The notes under the pieces are model-generated. The model was not told the DNA's origin. It saw only the letters and a list, made by a program, of their open reading frames with translations, and did no database searches. A program made the position numbers and the translations under genes. From Clostridia bacterium (GTDB lineage Bacteria > Bacillota > Clostridia > Christensenellales > Aristaeellaceae), in assembly GCA_017527065.1 (NCBI GenBank), contig JAFXQO010000036.1, forward strand, positions 52,826 to 116,825: DNA of 64,000 nt, in the 5' to 3' direction. Below, in pieces: positions 1 through 8,002 of this stretch; the stretch's first letter is position 1; every line of letters starts with the position of its first letter.

Positions 1-522
1 GTACTGATTGAGCTTCTTCATCAGCTCGTCGCGGCGTAGGCTGTAGGGATTGCGGATGGTCTCAGCGTTCAGGATGCAGAGGATGATGCCGCCCCGCTCA
101 CAGATTTCCATGGCTTTCAGTAGATGCTCCGCGCCTTCGTCGAAGGGCGGGTTCATGGCGATGAGGTCATAGCGCTTCTGCGTCTCGAAGGTGAGAAAAT
201 CGTCATGCACCACGCGAAAGCCCCGATCCTCCAGCACTGCCCTCAAAGTGGGGTCGATCTCGATGCAGTCGATATCCGCGCGCTCTATGGCCTCGCGCCA
301 TGAATAATCATCATGCGGCGGATATGAGTGCGTTCTGCCAAAGCGCTTTCTAGCACAGTACTGCGCCAGATTGCCCTTGCCTGCGCTGGGCTCAAGAATG
401 CTTCCGATCTCACGCCAGTCAATGCCAGCGAACAGCTTGTCTGCCAATGCATCAGGAGTAGGGTAGAAGGTCTTCTGTGCCCGGCTGCTTCCGGCGATTC
501 CCAGGTAACTTCGGTTCACCAT
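1..522 (-). CDS. Phage adenine-specific DNA methyltransferase (partial)
   Basis: The reading frame is open to the left window edge, so the C-terminus is missing; 174 codons are visible. It shows a SAM-binding motif I, EPSAGKGNL, at about residue 45, and the catalytic motif IV NPPF at about residue 125. This is the order expected of N6-adenine methyltransferases of the Dam/phage type. The start at 522 overlaps the stop of the upstream small gene by a few bases, so the two are translationally coupled. In phages such enzymes usually modify the genome against host restriction; that role is inferred from family and context. No restriction partner is visible in the window. Confidence 0.8.
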   Translation of the reverse strand, partial: MVNRSYLGIAGSSRAQKTFYPTPDALADKLFAGIDWREIGSILEPSAGKGNLAQYCARKRFGRTHSYPPHDDYSWREAIERADIDCIEIDPTLRAVLEDRGFRVVHDDFLTFETQKRYDLIAMNPPFDEGAEHLLKAMEICERGGIILCILNAETIRNPYSLRRDELMKKLNQY

Positions 523-743
523 CTCTTCTCGCGTCTCCCTTCATCGATTGCGGCGTCCAGCACAGCCGGCATGATGTCGAAGTACCGGCACAGCGCCCGC
601 CGCGTCCTCTGCTTGATGTCCATGCGCTGCACGGTGATGATCCGCTCGATCTCGTTATTGGCGAGCCCGCAGGCGAGGCTCGCACTCCGCATGGACTCGT
701 TGTAGTCATTCAGCTTGCGCGTCAGCAGTTCTCTCACCGTCAT
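516..743 (-). CDS. Small phage helix-turn-helix-like protein
   Basis: A 75-residue protein starting at MTVRELLTRK. This start is chosen over an upstream ATG because AGGAGG lies nine bases before it. The pattern SLACGLANNEIERIIT followed by a basic helix is compatible with a small Xre/Cro-like HTH fold, but no family can be assigned with certainty. It overlaps the upstream gene by about 38 nt and the downstream methyltransferase by 7 nt, so it belongs to the leftward early operon. DNA binding is inferred from the helix pattern and basic C-terminus (EGRREKRW). Confidence 0.6.
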   Translation of the reverse strand: MTVRELLTRKLNDYNESMRSASLACGLANNEIERIITVQRMDIKQRTRRALCRYFDIMPAVLDAAIDEGRREKRW

Positions 744-1353
744 GCTGGCTTTCCTCCTGCGGTGTTTTCTCTTGCACATGAGGCCGCTTTTCTCTCGATT
801 CCACTGACAAAGCGCCGGCCGTTCCAAAGAGCGCGACGGTCATGTCCTGAACAAGATTGGTTCGCCATGTCCGCAGCGTCCTTTCGCTTCGCTCCAGGCC
901 AATGGCGGCCAGTTCCGTAGCGATCTCATCGAAGGTGTAGGGCTTGGCGTCATCGGGCCTGTCGTTTCCATTGGCATCCTCGTTGAAGTAATACATGCGG
1001 ATAACGATGAACTCCGGCTTATCCTCAAATACCTTCACGACAGCGCCGATTTTGAAAAGCTCCTCCGCGGTGGTCCCATAGGCGCGCAACCGGGCAGCGG
1101 TCAGAGTGTCAAGCAGGTCATCCTTGCTCACCACGCCGCTCCCTGGAGGGGGAGCGGTCGTGATGTCATGGGAGCGATTGACCGGCATGAAGCCGTAGTC
1201 ATCAGGGCTCGCGGTCAGGCGCATGATTTTCTTGTAGGACCTGAGACACCGTTCTGTGGCGCGATAGTAGTTGATCGGCAGCACATGCCTGATCTTCTCC
1301 GCCGTAACCTGGGCAGTTCGGTCTATGTACTCAGTAATTTTCTTGTCTTTCAT
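706..1353 (-). CDS. Phage protein of unknown function, possible late-gene regulator
   Basis: A 215-residue soluble protein preceded by GAGGTGA. The N-terminal third is basic and rich in aromatic residues (INYYRATERCLRSYKKIMR). The middle contains FDEIATELAAIGLERSERTLRTW, here read as a helix-turn-helix of sigma-region-4 type. The C-terminal 30 residues are charged and probably disordered. Position (last regulator-like gene before the methyltransferase) and HTH resemble ArpU/RinA-type late transcription regulators of Firmicute phages. That assignment is inference from position and the HTH-like segment only. Confidence 0.55.
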   Translation of the reverse strand: MKDKKITEYIDRTAQVTAEKIRHVLPINYYRATERCLRSYKKIMRLTASPDDYGFMPVNRSHDITTAPPPGSGVVSKDDLLDTLTAARLRAYGTTAEELFKIGAVVKVFEDKPEFIVIRMYYFNEDANGNDRPDDAKPYTFDEIATELAAIGLERSERTLRTWRTNLVQDMTVALFGTAGALSVESREKRPHVQEKTPQEESQHDGERTADAQAE

Positions 1354-1364
1354 ATGGCGTCACC

Positions 1365-1646
1365 TCAAACGGCCTCATATGTCACACCGCCTCGGATGGG
1401 AATGCCCGCGCTGTCGATGTGGCGATTGCAGAGGTCATAGACTGTCAGCCGGTCAAAAACATGATCGTAGTAAACACGCACAGGCTGGGGTGCGGCGGTG
1501 ATGTCGTTGTTCAGGGCATACACCGCAAGATGGTAGCTTTGCTTTATCCGGAACATATCGCCCATGAGGCGTCGGATACCTTCGGCGGCGAAAATGGCCT
1601 CATGCGGTTTCCCGTCATTCCAGCGTGTCAGATACCGCGTAATCAT
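1365..1646 (-). CDS. Hypothetical phage protein
   Basis: A 93-residue protein whose ATG overlaps the thyX stop codon (ATGA), with GGGAGAG just upstream, so it is translationally coupled to thyX. No domain is recognised. It is soluble and mixed alpha/beta in character, with no cysteine pairs strong enough to suggest a zinc site. Function unknown; the coupling suggests expression together with nucleotide metabolism and recombination genes of the phage. Confidence 0.6.
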   Translation of the reverse strand: MITRYLTRWNDGKPHEAIFAAEGIRRLMGDMFRIKQSYHLAVYALNNDITAAPQPVRVYYDHVFDRLTVYDLCNRHIDSAGIPIRGGVTYEAV

Positions 1647-2605
1647 GCTTCATCTCTCCCTTCATCGCTCGGGAATATGTCGGGCCAGCCGACCTGGAAC
1701 AGATACAACAGCGGCAGCGCGACTTCTTTCGCCTGTGGGTGAGGGGCGCCCGTCGTGCCCAGCGCCCGCAGGTTGAAGAAGTGGTGCCATTCCCGCAGCG
1801 TGCCGGTTACGATGAGCTCCGTCTTGGTGCTGTTGGGGAGGACAGCCCGCGCTTCCTGCGGGGTGAGCCCTTCGTTCAGCAGCCGTAAGTATTGCTTCTC
1901 GGCCACGTAGCACGCCTTCTTCCATTCGAGATACGCCTCAGAATCACGCTTGAGATAAAACGGTTCGATGAAGGTGATCTCGTTGCCGAACTTGTTCTGG
2001 GAGTAGTTGCAGTACCGGGTGGATTCCTGGGCAAAACTGAACAGCCGATGGCGCACGAACTCATGGGACACGCCACGGTCGATGACGAACTTCACTGTCG
2101 CCCGGATGTGGGTTTCCCTGTCGAATATGTCCGTCAGATCGCCGTAGTGGATTCGCTTCACCGCCGCATTCGGTATGGTGTCCCTGGCTTCGCAGTCCTG
2201 TGTGTAGATCGGGTCGAAGAAGCCGATGAAGCACGGGCCGGATGCGGTGTCGTGGTGGAACAGTTCGCGCCATGCCCTGATGTTGCCGGAGACAATCGGC
2301 CGGCCGGCGTTGCAACTCATTTCCAGCATCGGCGCGGCAAAGCCCATGTTCCGGATGCACTGGAGAGACCGGCACAGTTCTTCATAGATGAATGGCTGAA
2401 CCTGGAACATGTAATCCCCGTGCTCCAGCATAGCCTCATGGTGATTCAGAATCAGATTGTTCACGATGGCGACGGCGCTTGATCCATCCGGCTTGATCTT
2501 GTCCTCGCTCTTGTAGCAGGTGCGGGCGGCCTGTTCGATGACCGCCAGATTCCCGCGCCGTTCGGGGCGCTCCAGGATGCTGAAACCGGCTTTGACAATC
2601 TTCAT
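1643..2605 (-). CDS. thyX: Flavin-dependent thymidylate synthase
   Basis: ThyX makes dTMP from dUMP using methylene-tetrahydrofolate, FAD and NADPH. The diagnostic ThyX signature is present at residues 185-198 (RHRLFSFAQESTRY, matching RHR-x7-S-x-R). At 320 residues it is longer than typical bacterial ThyX (about 210-260); the extra length lies in the N-terminal half and an internal segment around residues 115-160. Several phages carry thyX to raise dTMP supply during replication; that role here is inferred. It is coupled to the gene before it by ATG/stop overlap and to the small gene after it. Confidence 0.93.
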   Translation of the reverse strand: MKIVKAGFSILERPERRGNLAVIEQAARTCYKSEDKIKPDGSSAVAIVNNLILNHHEAMLEHGDYMFQVQPFIYEELCRSLQCIRNMGFAAPMLEMSCNAGRPIVSGNIRAWRELFHHDTASGPCFIGFFDPIYTQDCEARDTIPNAAVKRIHYGDLTDIFDRETHIRATVKFVIDRGVSHEFVRHRLFSFAQESTRYCNYSQNKFGNEITFIEPFYLKRDSEAYLEWKKACYVAEKQYLRLLNEGLTPQEARAVLPNSTKTELIVTGTLREWHHFFNLRALGTTGAPHPQAKEVALPLLYLFQVGWPDIFPSDEGRDEA

Positions 2606-2877
2606 TCCAGCGGCACCTCCTTCAGGTCTTTTACGAACTCACGCGCCTTTGCCAGATACATCTCTCCGACAATCACCGGGCTTTTCTGTGACAATCGGAA
2701 CACGAAAGCATTGCGGCCGAGGTTGATGTAAACGGTGAATGCGTCCGGCTGTCCGCGGCGTGCCGCTGCGCTCCAGGCGACGGCCAGGTTATTGGCCGCC
2801 CACACGCCGTCGCGGTTTTTCATGAGCGGAACGGCGGCTTTCAGTTTTTCAGGGCTGTCAATCGAGTAGCGTTTCAT
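2602..2877 (-). CDS. Hypothetical phage protein
   Basis: A 91-residue protein with RBS GGAGGTG. The ATG lies inside the 3' end of rusA (about 20 nt overlap) and the stop overlaps the thyX start. No family recognised. It has an N-terminal basic helix-rich half and a C-terminal EFVKDLKEV segment, with no membrane segment or metal motif. Tight overlaps on both sides support it being a real gene. Function unknown. Confidence 0.6.
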   Translation of the reverse strand: MKRYSIDSPEKLKAAVPLMKNRDGVWAANNLAVAWSAAARRGQPDAFTVYINLGRNAFVFRLSQKSPVIVGEMYLAKAREFVKDLKEVPLE

Positions 2878-3289
2878 GCTGCACCTCCTCGATGGTAATG
2901 TCCACGCGCGGCGCCTCAGCGTACATCTTCTCGATGTTGGCCGAAACGATCTGGCTGTCGTCGTTGTAGGCGAGGCCGTTCAGCGCGTCTGCAATGATCT
3001 TGTACACGTTGTCGATATCCGGCTTCTTCGTGGGGCGAATCAGCCCGGCCAGCTTCGCGGTGCGCTTGCTCCGGCTATCGGATTTTGGCACCCCGTAATA
3101 GGCCCTGATGTTCATGCGCACCTGCTTGTCGGCAAAGGTGTGTCCCTCGCTCTGCGCCTGGTATTCCAGCTTTACAAGGTTTTCGTAGCTCACGGTCTTG
3201 TGAGGGGTGAAGGCCATGCGACGGTTTCCCACGTTCACGATGCGTGGACGGCCCTTGCCGGTGGGCTCTCCTGGGACACTGAATCTCAT
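2858..3289 (-). CDS. rusA: RusA-family Holliday junction resolvase
   Basis: A 143-residue endonuclease that cleaves four-way DNA junctions. Family hallmarks are visible: the basic N-terminal stretch PTGKGRPRIV and the acidic active-site block KPDIDNVYKIIADALNGLAY followed by DDSQIV, giving the conserved Asp residues that bind magnesium. Length matches RusA (120-140). It starts at an ATGA overlap with the ParB-domain gene and has GGAGGG as RBS. In this phage it should resolve recombination intermediates made with the Sak4-like ATPase, SSB and nuclease encoded upstream in the same transcription unit. Confidence 0.9.
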   Translation of the reverse strand: MRFSVPGEPTGKGRPRIVNVGNRRMAFTPHKTVSYENLVKLEYQAQSEGHTFADKQVRMNIRAYYGVPKSDSRSKRTAKLAGLIRPTKKPDIDNVYKIIADALNGLAYNDDSQIVSANIEKMYAEAPRVDITIEEVQHETLLD

Positions 3290-4653
3290 TGGCCGTCACC
3301 CTCCTCGAAACGCTCCTTGAAGAACTCATGGGATTTGTCCTGCAAACTCTTCTCGAAGTCGCTCATCTCATAGCCCAGCGTGGAGAGCAGCCGGTATTGA
3401 TCGTCCAGATCCTCGCAGGGCTTCCATGTGCCGTTGTAATCGTTGCACCAGCCATCATCAGACCTGACGTTGCCCGTGATGCCGCCGCACAGCGCCCAGG
3501 CCAGCAGGAACGAGGCTCGGTGAACGCCGCGGCGTTCCAGTTCGTGGACCATGGATTCTTCCTTGTCGCGGTCTTCTTCATACGGAATCGCCAGCATCTT
3601 CCGGATCGTCAGGCTATCCCATCCGCTCCGGTAGTAACCGACGCCTTTGGCGAATGCGTGCCAGGCCAGCATTGCGCTCATGCACTGATCGTAGAAATCC
3701 ATGAAAGCGGCCTTGGTGCTGACCCTGAAACCGCGGACAAACGTGGCGCGGAGATCGAAGGCCTCCAGATTCAGCGCTTTCGCCGTTTCTTTGCGATCCT
3801 TCATCCAGGCGTTGTAATCCTTCTCTTGGTTTTTTCGCCGAACCCACGCCTTGTTCTCTTTGTAGATCGCGATGCCGAAGCCCCATTCGCTCATGCGGTA
3901 CTTCGCGTCGTCTTCCGGCTCGGGAAGCGGTTTCCGTTCTTCGTCCCTGTGACCGCAGCGCCAGATTTCATCCCAGCGGCCGCTGTACTTTTCAGATTCG
4001 CTGGAAAGCTCGATGATCTTCGGGAATCGCGCATGAATCTGCGGCATCATCTCAGCCCTGAATTTCTTCCGGAGCTCGTCATCCTTTGCGTTGCGCACTG
4101 CATAGGTGAAGTTGTTGGTCCCGAAGCTTTCAAGCACTTTCGCCTGCGCCTCGGGATCCTCCAGCTTGGTTACTTCCAGCAGGTCGAGCAGCGTTGCGCC
4201 TTTGTCTGCGGCAATGCTCATCTGTTTGCGGGGCAGAGCGGCGATGGAAACGCGCTTTCGGACGCTGGTCTCGCTCATGCCTGTTTTGTCAGCGATGGCC
4301 TTAACGCTTTCGCCCAGGTCGAGCATGGTCTGCACGCCGCCCACCTGATCGGAGATCGTCAGGTCGTTCCGCTGCATGTTCTCGGCGAGCATCGTGGCGA
4401 TCTGTGTCGGCATGTCCATATCCTCGATGGAGCAGGGCAGCTCGTCCAGTCCGGCGATTTCCGAAGCGGCAAGGCGGCGGTGCCCGATGATGACGCGGTA
4501 GAAGCCTTCCCGCCCCGGAGCGGGCACCACGGTGAGATTCTGGAGGATGCCGCTTCGTTTAATTGAAGCGGCAAGCTCCGTCAGATCACCGAGATTCTTC
4601 CGCGGGTTATCCGGATGCGGTTCCAATTTGGTTCGCGGAATCATCGTGATCAT
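3286..4653 (-). CDS. ParB/Spo0J-type nuclease-domain protein
   Basis: A 455-residue protein. Start at MITMIPRTKL is chosen because AGGAGGT lies 8 nt upstream. Residues 1-100 form a ParB N-terminal domain (PHPDNPRKN, then the GHRRLAAS box). Residues 100-175 include a KorB/Spo0J-like HTH (ISDQVGGVQTMLDLGESVK and GMSETSVRKRVSIAALP). The remaining 280 residues are not recognised and contain a Trp/Cys-rich middle. No parA is adjacent, so classical partition is unlikely. Phage ParB-like proteins of this layout are usually DNA-binding or nuclease accessory factors; the specific role is unknown. Confidence 0.8.
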   Translation of the reverse strand: MITMIPRTKLEPHPDNPRKNLGDLTELAASIKRSGILQNLTVVPAPGREGFYRVIIGHRRLAASEIAGLDELPCSIEDMDMPTQIATMLAENMQRNDLTISDQVGGVQTMLDLGESVKAIADKTGMSETSVRKRVSIAALPRKQMSIAADKGATLLDLLEVTKLEDPEAQAKVLESFGTNNFTYAVRNAKDDELRKKFRAEMMPQIHARFPKIIELSSESEKYSGRWDEIWRCGHRDEERKPLPEPEDDAKYRMSEWGFGIAIYKENKAWVRRKNQEKDYNAWMKDRKETAKALNLEAFDLRATFVRGFRVSTKAAFMDFYDQCMSAMLAWHAFAKGVGYYRSGWDSLTIRKMLAIPYEEDRDKEESMVHELERRGVHRASFLLAWALCGGITGNVRSDDGWCNDYNGTWKPCEDLDDQYRLLSTLGYEMSDFEKSLQDKSHEFFKERFEEGDGQ

Positions 4654-4657
4654 GCGG

Positions 4658-4879
4658 TCATACCTCCTGCCATGCCGGATACTTGGTGGCAAGCGGCCGA
4701 TAATCGGCCCCGGCCTTTTTGCCGCACTTCGGGCAAACCATTTCTGGTATCACGTTCCTGTGGAAATTATCGTCATCGTAGCCATAATCCTGATAGGTGT
4801 GGCCGCAGTGCTCGCACTCGTATTCGGCCTGAAAATCCCGGCGATGCTGTGAAATGATGTGTTTAATCTTCATTGTCAT
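4658..4879 (-). CDS. Small zinc-ribbon phage protein
   Basis: A 73-residue protein starting at MTMKIKHIIS, supported by ATGA overlap with the preceding stop. It has two CxxC pairs, CEHCGHT and CPKCGKK, about 25 residues apart, the pattern of a zinc ribbon. Aromatic and acidic residues fill the loop (YQDYGYDDDN). It probably binds nucleic acid or a protein partner. No specific function can be given. Confidence 0.65.
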   Translation of the reverse strand: MTMKIKHIISQHRRDFQAEYECEHCGHTYQDYGYDDDNFHRNVIPEMVCPKCGKKAGADYRPLATKYPAWQEV

Positions 4880-5133
4880 GACTTCTTTCTGGCCGCCTTT
4901 TCGATGGCCCATTCTTTTTCCATGCATTCTTCGCAGACGTAATAGCCAAATCCACCGATGGTATGGATAAAGTGGCTTGTATAGCCTTCTCCGAATGTTA
5001 TCTCTTTGCCGCAGGATACGCAGTTAATCAGCGTGTTCATATCCTGACAGATCAAGGGACAATGCCAGTCTGCAGGGATTTCATAAGGGGTATACTCATG
5101 TTTCACGCAATCCCATATTTGAGCTTTTGCCAT
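4876..5133 (-). CDS. Small cysteine-rich phage protein
   Basis: An 85-residue protein with CVSCGKE and CEECMEK pairs separated by about 25 residues, another likely zinc-binding fold, followed by a lysine/arginine tail. It lies head to tail with its neighbours: its start overlaps the previous stop and its own stop overlaps the next start. Function unknown; two adjacent zinc-binding small proteins are common in early regions of Firmicute phages. Confidence 0.6.
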   Translation of the reverse strand: MAKAQIWDCVKHEYTPYEIPADWHCPLICQDMNTLINCVSCGKEITFGEGYTSHFIHTIGGFGYYVCEECMEKEWAIEKAARKKS

Positions 5134-5603
5134 TACTCACCCTCCTGTCCCTCGTCCTCGTCGGCTTCTTCTGCGGTTTCATCTGTTGTCTGGGTATCTT
5201 CCGGTTCATCCGGCAGAGTGGCCTGGTCCTCGTCGAACAGGGAGATCTGATCCACTTCTTTTGTGGCGACCATGTAATAGGATTTGGTGTCGCGGTCCCA
5301 GATCAGTTCGTAACCGACGCCGCCTGTCTTGCCCTTGATCTCGTCCTTTACGGGAATGGAACTCGTCACCTTGTGCTGGAAGGTCGGAATGACGACGTCG
5401 CGCTCCGCGTTATACTGCGGGCGGCTGTGATCCGGAACGTGGCTGTCGGCCAGATCGATATCCAGGGTGATCGTGATCTTCGCCTCGGTGGCGGCGAATT
5501 TTTCCATGCGCATGAGCGTGCTTCTGAGCGAAGCGTTGAAAGATTCCTTCAGAGCCGTGAAAACTTTGCTGTCCATATTGAGTCCGTGATCAATGCGATT
5601 CAT
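5133..5603 (-). CDS. Hypothetical phage protein with acidic tail
   Basis: A 156-residue protein with start MNRIDHGLN chosen for the GGAGGATT site just upstream. The first 110 residues look folded (regular beta-type hydrophobic alternation, KITITLDIDLADS). The last 40 are almost entirely Asp, Glu, Thr and Gly, ending DEDEGQEGE, a DNA-mimic-like or disordered tail. The protein could be a replication/recombination accessory factor, judged only from position. Confidence 0.6.
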   Translation of the reverse strand: MNRIDHGLNMDSKVFTALKESFNASLRSTLMRMEKFAATEAKITITLDIDLADSHVPDHSRPQYNAERDVVIPTFQHKVTSSIPVKDEIKGKTGGVGYELIWDRDTKSYYMVATKEVDQISLFDEDQATLPDEPEDTQTTDETAEEADEDEGQEGE

Positions 5604-5868
5604 GATTAATCCTCCTCGTGTTTTTGTTGTTTCTGTTCCTTCTGCCATACGGGCATGTCGAGAAATACTGAACATACCCGACGCCTGTTGATTTGCCGAG
5701 ATCACCGTCCAGATCAGCGCAGACCACTTCGCCGTCCTGAGTGACGACTTTCGCTTTCCCGCGCAGATTCGCCCAGTACATCACGATGTTGGGATTGCAC
5801 AGTATCCTGTCCCCGGAACAGGCCGTTATCCACGTGACCTCCTCGCCGCAAAACTTGCATCGTGTCAT
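5590..5868 (-). CDS. Small zinc-finger-like phage protein
   Basis: A 92-residue protein starting at MTRCKFCGEEV with GGAGGG upstream. An N-terminal CKFCGEE pair plus later cysteines suggests a zinc knuckle. The C-terminal 20 residues are basic and Asn-rich (RRNRNNKNTRRINHE) and probably disordered, overlapping the next gene's start by 14 nt. No family assigned. Confidence 0.55.
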   Translation of the reverse strand: MTRCKFCGEEVTWITACSGDRILCNPNIVMYWANLRGKAKVVTQDGEVVCADLDGDLGKSTGVGYVQYFSTCPYGRRNRNNKNTRRINHESH

Positions 5869-5881
5869 AAACACCCTCCGT

Positions 5882-6268
5882 TCACAGCAGGATCATGGCC
5901 ATCATTGTCAGAGCTATGATCGATACCATGCCGATCGTGAATGCGATCAGGTATTTGGTCATCCTCGCGATTTTGTCGTTGTCGCCTTCACGCTGTCTGC
6001 ACAGGTACTTTTCGTATGCGGCCATGTGCTGCCGCCTGTAGGCCCTGTTCGCCTTTTTCAGGCACGAGATTTCCCGATCCCGCAGTTTGATAATCCCGTC
6101 TTTCCTGTCAAGTTCCGCCAGGAGCTGCCGGTTCCTCAGGTTGCTCTCAGCCAGTTTCTCTTCGAGCGTCTTAACCTCACGGCTCATTTTCGCCGCCTGC
6201 ATGCTGTCCTGAAACGCCAGCACGACGCCTTCGACGCCGGCCTCTTTCACCGTTAATGCCTGTTCCAT
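5882..6268 (-). CDS. Coiled-coil membrane-anchored phage protein
   Basis: A 128-residue protein. Of two close ATGs, 6268 has the better spacing from GGAGGG (7 nt). Residues 20-65 form a charged heptad-type coiled coil (MSREVKTLEEKLAESN). The C-terminal 25 residues are one hydrophobic helix (TKYLIAFTIGMVSIIALTMM), so the protein is a C-tail-anchored membrane protein with the coiled coil in the cytoplasm. Function unknown; a role in anchoring replication complexes is only speculation. Confidence 0.65.
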   Translation of the reverse strand: MEQALTVKEAGVEGVVLAFQDSMQAAKMSREVKTLEEKLAESNLRNRQLLAELDRKDGIIKLRDREISCLKKANRAYRRQHMAAYEKYLCRQREGDNDKIARMTKYLIAFTIGMVSIIALTMMAMILL

Positions 6269-6270
6269 CT

Positions 6271-7101
6271 TCATCCCTCCAGTATGGCGCGAATGGAATC
6301 GCGCTTCTTCTGTCCCTCGGCGCGGCGTTTGGATTCGCCGTCCATCTTCACCGGCTTGCAAACCTCGAAGATGCGATCATACACGCGCAGCCGCCGAACG
6401 TTCGTCTCCGTCTTGAAGTCCTTCAGATTCGTGGTAATGATCATGGGCTTCTTTGCGGAATACCTGGCGTCGATCACCGAGAACACCTGCTCCGCTTTGG
6501 TCGATGTCTCGCGCTCGGCGCCGAAGTCATCCAGCACCAGCAGCCGCGCGGTGTTCATGCGGTAGAGCAGTTCATTCAGATCGTCGCCGAAAGTGTCAGC
6601 CGTCAGGCGCACAATGCTGGTCACCAGAACGGGGACGCGCCGCTCCATCAGGGCGTTGGCGATGCAGCTTGCAGCGAACGTCTTGCCTGTGCCTGGGCTG
6701 CCGTAAAACAGCAGCCCGGCGTTATTGGCAAGCATTTCATCCCAATGATCCACATAGTTACGGCAGATGCGCAGAACATGCTGATCTTCCGGCGTGTCGG
6801 CGATGAAGTTGTCAAACGTGGATTCGCGGAAACGCTCATCGATCAGCGAGTAAGCAGCCAGCTCGTTCACGCGCTTCAATTCCATCTGGCGCTGTTGCTC
6901 CGCTTCTTCGCGGGCCAACTCATCCATCCGGCATTGGCAGATGATCGGCACGAACCGTCCGTTGTACTTCAGCCGATGTTCTTTGGCCTTACCGCACACA
7001 CCGCAGTGGACCAGATCGTCATCACCGATGAAATCCCCAGGTTCTGCGGTGATGTGATCGGGCAAACCCATGTGCGCCATGATGTCGTCAATAGATTGCA
7101 T
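6271..7101 (-). CDS. dnaC: DnaC/IstB-type AAA+ helicase loader
   Basis: A 276-residue AAA+ ATPase that loads the replicative helicase onto DNA. An N-terminal zinc-like CGVCGK...CQC segment (residues 33-58) precedes Walker A GSPGTGKT (about 134) and Walker B LLVLDDFG (about 190). Sensor residues follow in MIITTNLKDF. It directly follows the replisome organiser gene, the usual DnaD-DnaC order of Firmicute phages. RBS GGAGGTG. No phage helicase is seen in the window, so host DnaB is the likely partner. Confidence 0.9.
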   Translation of the reverse strand: MQSIDDIMAHMGLPDHITAEPGDFIGDDDLVHCGVCGKAKEHRLKYNGRFVPIICQCRMDELAREEAEQQRQMELKRVNELAAYSLIDERFRESTFDNFIADTPEDQHVLRICRNYVDHWDEMLANNAGLLFYGSPGTGKTFAASCIANALMERRVPVLVTSIVRLTADTFGDDLNELLYRMNTARLLVLDDFGAERETSTKAEQVFSVIDARYSAKKPMIITTNLKDFKTETNVRRLRVYDRIFEVCKPVKMDGESKRRAEGQKKRDSIRAILEG

Positions 7102-7113
7102 GCTGCACCTCCG

Positions 7114-7986
7114 TCAATAGAAATCGTTCTCGTCGGCATAAGGCTTCTGGTCTGTCCCGCCGTTCCTGCGCTTTTCCTCGTAGGCCTTCACGTCGCCCAG
7201 GGTCTTGAATCCGTTTTCAACATAGCGGTTCAGGATGGAGCGGACGTAGTTGTAAACGGGAACGCCGTTGCCGCACGCTTCGTCGATGGCGTGACGGATC
7301 AGCTCGTCCGGCAGGGAATCGCGGAAGGATGTGAGTTCTTCCATGTTGTAGAGCGTCATGTTCCGAAGATTCGCAGATGCGTATGCTTCGAGAGTGTCGG
7401 GACTGAGCTGGTGGTGGGGGTCGTAATCGCCGAACGGATTGCCCGTATCGAATGAACAAGTACCACCACTACCGTTCTCTTTCTCTGGTATCTGATCTCT
7501 TATATCTGGTCTCTTATCTCTAATATCTTTATCTCTAATATCTGTGTGGAAATTTTCCACACCACTTTCCACACTGTTTCCACGTGCCCCAGGTGGAAGA
7601 GCATCCCGGCCTTTGAGCTGATCACGTTTCTGCTGTGCCCAGTCCGTTTCGCTGCCGACCATTCGGTCATGATCAGCCAGCACCAACGTCCCGTCGCGTT
7701 CCTCATAGATCAGGCCGAAGCGCTTATAGAGATTCAGAGCAACACGGATGGTGTCTGCGGAGAACCACTTGCAATCCCTCTGGATTTTCTCCACGTCGTA
7801 GGGGATGACGATCTCGCCGATTGTCCGGGAGAGACGCCCACCCGTGTTGATGGTTTTGAGACAGAGCATCTGATACAGGACCACGTAATTCGCGCCGTCT
7901 TTCTGGCTCATCAGGAAATCAACCGTGTCGCTGGTCATGAAGGTTTCCCGGAGCTTGATCCAGTAATAGCGCTTGCCTGTAGCCAT
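7114..7986 (-). CDS. Phage replisome organiser (DnaD-like)
   Basis: A 290-residue replication initiator. Residues 1-125 match the phage replisome-organiser N-terminal winged-helix domain (RYYWIKLRETFMTSD, with YVVLYQMLCL and KTINTGGRLSRT). A short variable linker contains a tandem repeat encoding DIRDK-DIRDK, and the C-terminal 100 residues resemble the DnaD/DnaB C-domain (SFRDSLPDELIRHAIDEA, then YNYVRSILNRYVENG). It binds the phage origin and recruits the adjacent DnaC-type loader. The linker DNA itself carries repeats listed separately as a probable origin. Confidence 0.88.
   Translation of the reverse strand: MATGKRYYWIKLRETFMTSDTVDFLMSQKDGANYVVLYQMLCLKTINTGGRLSRTIGEIVIPYDVEKIQRDCKWFSADTIRVALNLYKRFGLIYEERDGTLVLADHDRMVGSETDWAQQKRDQLKGRDALPPGARGNSVESGVENFHTDIRDKDIRDKRPDIRDQIPEKENGSGGTCSFDTGNPFGDYDPHHQLSPDTLEAYASANLRNMTLYNMEELTSFRDSLPDELIRHAIDEACGNGVPVYNYVRSILNRYVENGFKTLGDVKAYEEKRRNGGTDQKPYADENDFY
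7514..7584. other. Probable phage replication origin inside the replisome-organiser gene
   Basis: Seen directly: two exact tandem 15-bp AT-rich repeats (TTATCTCTAATATCT at 7514-7528 and 7529-7543), then a 19-bp palindrome GTGTGGAAA-T-TTTCCACAC at 7544-7562. Three TTTCCAC[AG] copies begin at 7554, 7566 and 7577. The first extended copy, TTTTCCACA, differs from the DnaA box TTATNCACA at one position. AT-rich repeats beside iterated boxes within the initiator gene is the layout of origins in lambdoid and many Firmicute phages. Origin function is inference. Confidence 0.55.
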
Positions 7987-8002
7987 TGCTCATTACCTCC
8001 GA

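Noticed and set aside
3289-4566. 425-codon plus-strand frame opposite the ParB-domain gene
   Set aside because: No RBS, low-complexity composition, and the opposite strand has clear ParB motifs.
7490-7545. Short repeats that could look like a CRISPR array
   Set aside because: Only two exact 15-bp tandem units without spacers, inside a coding gene; an origin is a better explanation.
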